Positions 61,613 to 64,000 of a stretch of DNA of 64,000 nucleotides are shown piece by piece; the stretch's first letter is position 1, and the number at the start of each line of letters is the position of its first letter. The position numbers and the translations under genes are program-made. The DNA lies in contig DAOUMA010000003.1 in the NCBI GenBank assembly GCA_034414555.1, positions 122,329 through 186,328 of the forward strand, given 5' to 3'. Under the pieces are notes generated by a model. It had not been told where the DNA came from. It searched no databases and saw nothing but the letters and a program-made list of their open reading frames with translations. This stretch comes from CG2-30-46-19 sp034414555. GTDB lineage: Bacteria; Chloroflexota; Dehalococcoidia; GIF9; AB-539-J10.

Positions 61613-62608
61613 ATGGTCGTATCAATCAACCTAGAGGCGCCACCAGGGACGTCATTAAAATCCTTGGTAAGAGGGTTTGTGCTAACGGAGAGGACCAATG
61701 GCAAAAGCCCCAGAACAGTGGAATATTACGAAGGGAATCTCCACCGGTTCTTGTGGTATGGGGAGAGGGAAAATTGGCTCGACGATGTGCGACTCGTCAC
61801 AGAATGGCACATACGGGAATTCTTGAACTATGTTGCTAGTGAGGTTCACCGTTGGGGACTTAAGGGAAACGGCTCAGAATCAAGCCAAAGGCAAGCTTCG
61901 CACTCCACAGTTCATCACTATTATGCCGTCCTAAAAGCTTTCTTTAATTGGTGTGTTAGAGAAGGCTTCCTCAACGAAAGCCCGCTGGTAAAGGTCAAAG
62001 TGGTTAATCCCAAACCGAGAGTAATCCAACCCTATGCATCGGATGAAATAGCCAAGATGATCGCCGTTTGCAGTCATGACTATCAGCACAATGCCAGATT
62101 CCTTGGCAGCCGCAATAGGGCTATCATTTTAATGCTATTAGATACGGGGATGAGGGCAAGCGAAATTGCCAATATTGCGCTCGGAGATATAGACACTGCT
62201 CGAGGATGGGTCAAAGTCAAGGGGAAAGGAGGTAAGGAGAGAGTGGTCAGAATCGGAGCGACTGCCCAGAAGGCTCTTTGGCGCTACCTTGTCCACCGCC
62301 CTAATAGTGGAAGGAATGAACTATGGCTGACAGAGGAAGGAACACCACTTCAATCAGATGGTATCCAAATGATGGTAAGAAGAATAAAGCAAAGGGCAGG
62401 AATAACAAGCAAAGGGAATTGCCATCGCTTCCGCCATACATTTGCTCTTAGCTTTCTCAGAGCTGACAGGAATCCCTTCAATCTTCAATACCTTCTAGGG
62501 CACTCTGATTTGAGAATGGTGAGGCACTATACTGCAACTTTAGGGATGGAAGATGCCCTGAAAGCTCACGAGAAGGCAAGCCCCGCCGATATGCTGGGAT
62601 TGAGATGA
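61613..62608 (+). CDS. Tyrosine recombinase (phage-type integrase)
   Basis: 331 aa. The N-terminal SAM-like domain (RTVEYYEGNLHRFLWYGERE; STVHHYYAVLKAFFNWCVRE) binds core sites. The catalytic set is R181 (MRASEI), a lysine in KGKGGKERVV, H271 and R274 (CHRFRHTF), H297 (LLGHSD) and Y306 (RHYTATLG). It is complete and probably active. Position next to a tRNA gene marks it as the integrase of an integrative element extending past the right edge. Confidence 0.93.
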   Translation: MVVSINLEAPPGTSLKSLVRGFVLTERTNGKSPRTVEYYEGNLHRFLWYGERENWLDDVRLVTEWHIREFLNYVASEVHRWGLKGNGSESSQRQASHSTVHHYYAVLKAFFNWCVREGFLNESPLVKVKVVNPKPRVIQPYASDEIAKMIAVCSHDYQHNARFLGSRNRAIILMLLDTGMRASEIANIALGDIDTARGWVKVKGKGGKERVVRIGATAQKALWRYLVHRPNSGRNELWLTEEGTPLQSDGIQMMVRRIKQRAGITSKGNCHRFRHTFALSFLRADRNPFNLQYLLGHSDLRMVRHYTATLGMEDALKAHEKASPADMLGLR

Positions 62609-62697
62609 TTCGTTTTTCGGATTAACTAACAGCTATGCCATAGCCACGGGCTAGCAAATTTACCACTGACAAGACCTGTCGTGCCTAAAAAGGTGTG

Positions 62698-62862
62698 ATG
62701 GGTTCATCACGTCAGGATGAGATCGTTGCCATAGTGCGATTTTTAAGGTTTTTTGAAGCAGCTTTCGCTACTAAGGCTGAGATAGACCTAACCCAGCGAG
62801 CAGTAGAATTGAGCTTACAAGAATTTTCGGAATTGAAAAAACTTGTAGGAATTACCAAATAG
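62698..62862 (+). CDS. Small unrecognised protein of the integrative element
   Basis: 54 aa in the 300-base gap after the integrase. It reads MGSSRQDEIVAIVRFLRFFE and ends SLQEFSELKKLVGITK. AAGGTG lies just before the ATG. No known domain. The rest of the gap holds nothing recognisable. Confidence 0.4.
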   Translation: MGSSRQDEIVAIVRFLRFFEAAFATKAEIDLTQRAVELSLQEFSELKKLVGITK

Positions 62863-62908
62863 CAGAAATAACATATCTGCAAAAATCGCCACTTCCTAGA
62901 CGGATATT

Positions 62909-63229
62909 TTACCCAGGCGTGAATAATCCCTTCCCGACTACAGGATGCAAGTCCCTTTCTAGGTTATCAAGGCGTTCAATGATTTGTTTCATTGCTCGTT
63001 CATCCATAGTCTGCTGAACGCCAGTTTGTTGCTTAAGTGTTGCTAGCTGCTTAATTTGTTCCCGGGGATAACGGTAATGCCCCTCACTCCCAAGGCGAGG
63101 CAATATTGGTAATTTGCCTTTCTTCGCTAAATCCCTGATTGTTCGGGGTTTCATTCCCAACTTCCTCGACACTTCACCGGTAGTTAGATATGGATTGCCT
63201 TTTTTGCCTTTTTTGCCCTTTTTAGACAT
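62909..63229 (-). CDS. MerR/excisionase-like helix-turn-helix protein
   Basis: 106 aa from the ATG at 63227-63229. A Lys/Gly-rich head (MSKKGKKGKKGNPYL) precedes a winged-helix DNA-binding domain: TTGEVSRKLGMKPRTIRDLA and RLGSEGHYRYPREQIKQL. This matches MerR/Xis-like HTH_17 proteins and may act as excisionase or repressor of the element. A longer frame to 63313 adds residues unlike the family. It is divergent from the genes at 63306 onward. Confidence 0.75.
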   Translation of the reverse strand: MSKKGKKGKKGNPYLTTGEVSRKLGMKPRTIRDLAKKGKLPILPRLGSEGHYRYPREQIKQLATLKQQTGVQQTMDERAMKQIIERLDNLERDLHPVVGKGLFTPG

Positions 63230-63305
63230 GAAACCTATGGATATTCTAGCATTAGGTATGACCCAAGGCAAGGTGATTAAGTTGGCTGAACTCATTATTT
63301 TAACA

Positions 63306-63512
63306 ATGGGCATTAGTGTTAACGAAGCTGGGAGAAGAGGTGGGCTTGCTGTCTTCCGACATCGAGGACGGCGGTTCTTTGCCGAGATCGGCAGGAAAGG
63401 TCAGCGTGCTATGCGCGCTCGATATCCCAATATGGCGCAGAAGTGGGGCAAGCTCGGTGGGCGCCCGAAGAAGCCAAAGCTGAAGGAGGTTATGGGGAAC
63501 GAGGGCAAATAA
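63306..63512 (+). CDS. Small basic KGG/GGRPK-type protein
   Basis: 68 aa. NEAGRRGGLAVFRHRGRRFF and AEIGRKGQRAMRARYPNMAQ, then KWGKLGGRPKKPKL, recall KGG-repeat proteins and the GGRPK motif common in plasmid and phage proteins. The start is uncertain (an in-frame ATG at 63258 is possible, as no Shine-Dalgarno is seen). Its stop overlaps the next start (TAATG). Confidence 0.5.
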   Translation: MGISVNEAGRRGGLAVFRHRGRRFFAEIGRKGQRAMRARYPNMAQKWGKLGGRPKKPKLKEVMGNEGK

Positions 63513-63640
63513 TGATAGGAGGTTTGCGGACCCGTCCTACTTATGCTTTCGTTCCCCGCCCGTATATTTTATACCATCCAACCAACGATGGCTACATCCA
63601 TCTTGACGGCGCTTACTGGTGGGAGAAGGTTGTGGAATGA
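63512..63640 (+). CDS. Small unrecognised protein of the element
   Basis: 42 aa: MIGGLRTRPTYAFVPRPYIL then YHPTNDGYIHLDGAYWWEKV and a stop. It is coupled to both neighbours (TAATG before, ATGA after). Aromatic rich, with no known motif. Confidence 0.45.
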   Translation: MIGGLRTRPTYAFVPRPYILYHPTNDGYIHLDGAYWWEKVVE

Positions 63641-63846
63641 ACACTGAGACAAAGAGGAAGCCGGGCAGGCCCAGAGCTATACCTGAAAGCGTGATACCAA
63701 GCTTGCTTCGCCTCTACAATGAAGGTTTGGGCTATCGGGCAGTTGCTCGTGAGCTGGGCAAACAAGGTGTTTCCGCGGACTGGAGCACTGTCCGGCGGAT
63801 CATCAAGTCTCGCAGGACTGTGGACAATGAAAAAAATGACCTGTAA
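63637..63846 (+). CDS. Small helix-turn-helix protein (Hin-like HTH)
   Basis: 69 aa. KRKPGRPRAIPESVIPSLLR and LYNEGLGYRAVARELGKQGV followed by SADWSTVRRIIKSRR resemble the HTH_7 DNA-binding part of resolvases, with an AT-hook-like GRPR. No catalytic domain. The ATG overlaps the previous stop (ATGA). It may regulate the element. Confidence 0.6.
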   Translation: MNTETKRKPGRPRAIPESVIPSLLRLYNEGLGYRAVARELGKQGVSADWSTVRRIIKSRRTVDNEKNDL

Positions 63847-63967
63847 GCCATTTTTAACACTATTTTGCCACTGGGTATCTCAAGTGATGTGAATGAAACT
63901 ATGGATAAGGGTAATAAATGCAGCAAATCAACGAAAAACGCGATTTCGTATGTGGAGATGGTGATTA

Positions 63968-64000
63968 ATGAAGACCTATCTTGAGCCAGAGGAAGTCAGG
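63968..64000 (+). CDS. Start of a gene cut by the window edge, possibly a second integrase
   Basis: Eleven codons are visible: MKTYLEPEEVR. This is close to the N-terminus of short XerC-like recombinases (MKTYLTPEEV type). The ATG overlaps a TAA stop of a 16-codon frame (63918-63968) as TAATG, like the other coupled genes here. Too short to be sure. Confidence 0.3.
   Translation, partial: MKTYLEPEEVR

Noticed and set aside
63230..63313. An N-terminal extension of the Xis-like protein
   Set aside because: Residues are not family-like; MSKKGKKG directly before the HTH domain is the better start.

Overview
The window is a gene-dense bacterial chromosome segment that looks most like an anaerobic Chloroflexota of the Dehalococcoidia type. 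The pointers are a short corrinoid-type core methionine synthase, paired heterodisulfide-reductase-like Fe-S proteins, an acetone-carboxylase operon, heteromeric acyl-CoA dehydrogenases and a MEMO-like gene in a coupled trio. This placement is inferred from gene content; no rRNA or other strong phylogenetic marker is present.

Layout. 1-354 holds the start of a lipoprotein gene. 456-3785 is an eno-MBL-gap glycolytic operon. 3827-7494 holds a LOG-like protein, pth, a Nudix hydrolase and ligA. 7521-9905 is an acyl-CoA dehydrogenase pair, followed by mtnA. 11253-17558 is an accessory island: a type IIG restriction-modification enzyme, a TcmP-like protein with an SPL-like radical SAM partner, and two toxin-antitoxin cassettes, each followed by a duplicated 3' tail of the radical SAM gene. 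17555-30752 is read leftward: an SDR, acetone carboxylase gamma/alpha/beta, two APC permeases, a PLP enzyme and two HdrD-like Fe-S proteins. 30967-38027 carries mtnP, an unrecognised zinc-ribbon plus membrane-anchored pair, core methionine synthase, a LutA/LutB-like pair, a THEP1-like NTPase and an archaemetzincin. 38219-44874 has thiolase plus OB-fold protein, an APH-like protein, a methyltransferase/ATP-grasp fusion, a kinase and a PHP protein. 44958-47446 is ahcY-metK. 47625-52224 has a truncated transporter, uppS, a geranylgeranyl-reductase-like protein, otsB and otsA. 52311-61053 has housekeeping and catabolic genes and the RNase P RNA. 61169-61500 is a four-tRNA cluster, and from 61501 to the edge lies an integrative element.

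Links between genes. mtnA, mtnP, ahcY, metK and the core methionine synthase cover much of methionine/SAM recycling. Acyl-CoA dehydrogenases, enoyl-CoA hydratase, thiolase, acetone carboxylase and the CCG-domain Fe-S proteins suggest heterotrophic oxidation of acids or ketones with Fe-S electron transfer.

Repeats. Three families of small palindromic repeats are seen. One is a MITE-like element of about 100-155 bp with four copies. Another is a CATTGCGAG...GAAGCAATC family with three sites, two of them inside coding sequence. The third is a single AAATCCCCC-type palindrome. The most interesting regions are the TcmP/radical-SAM/toxin-antitoxin island, the repeat insertions into genes, and the unrecognised pair at 31980-33291.
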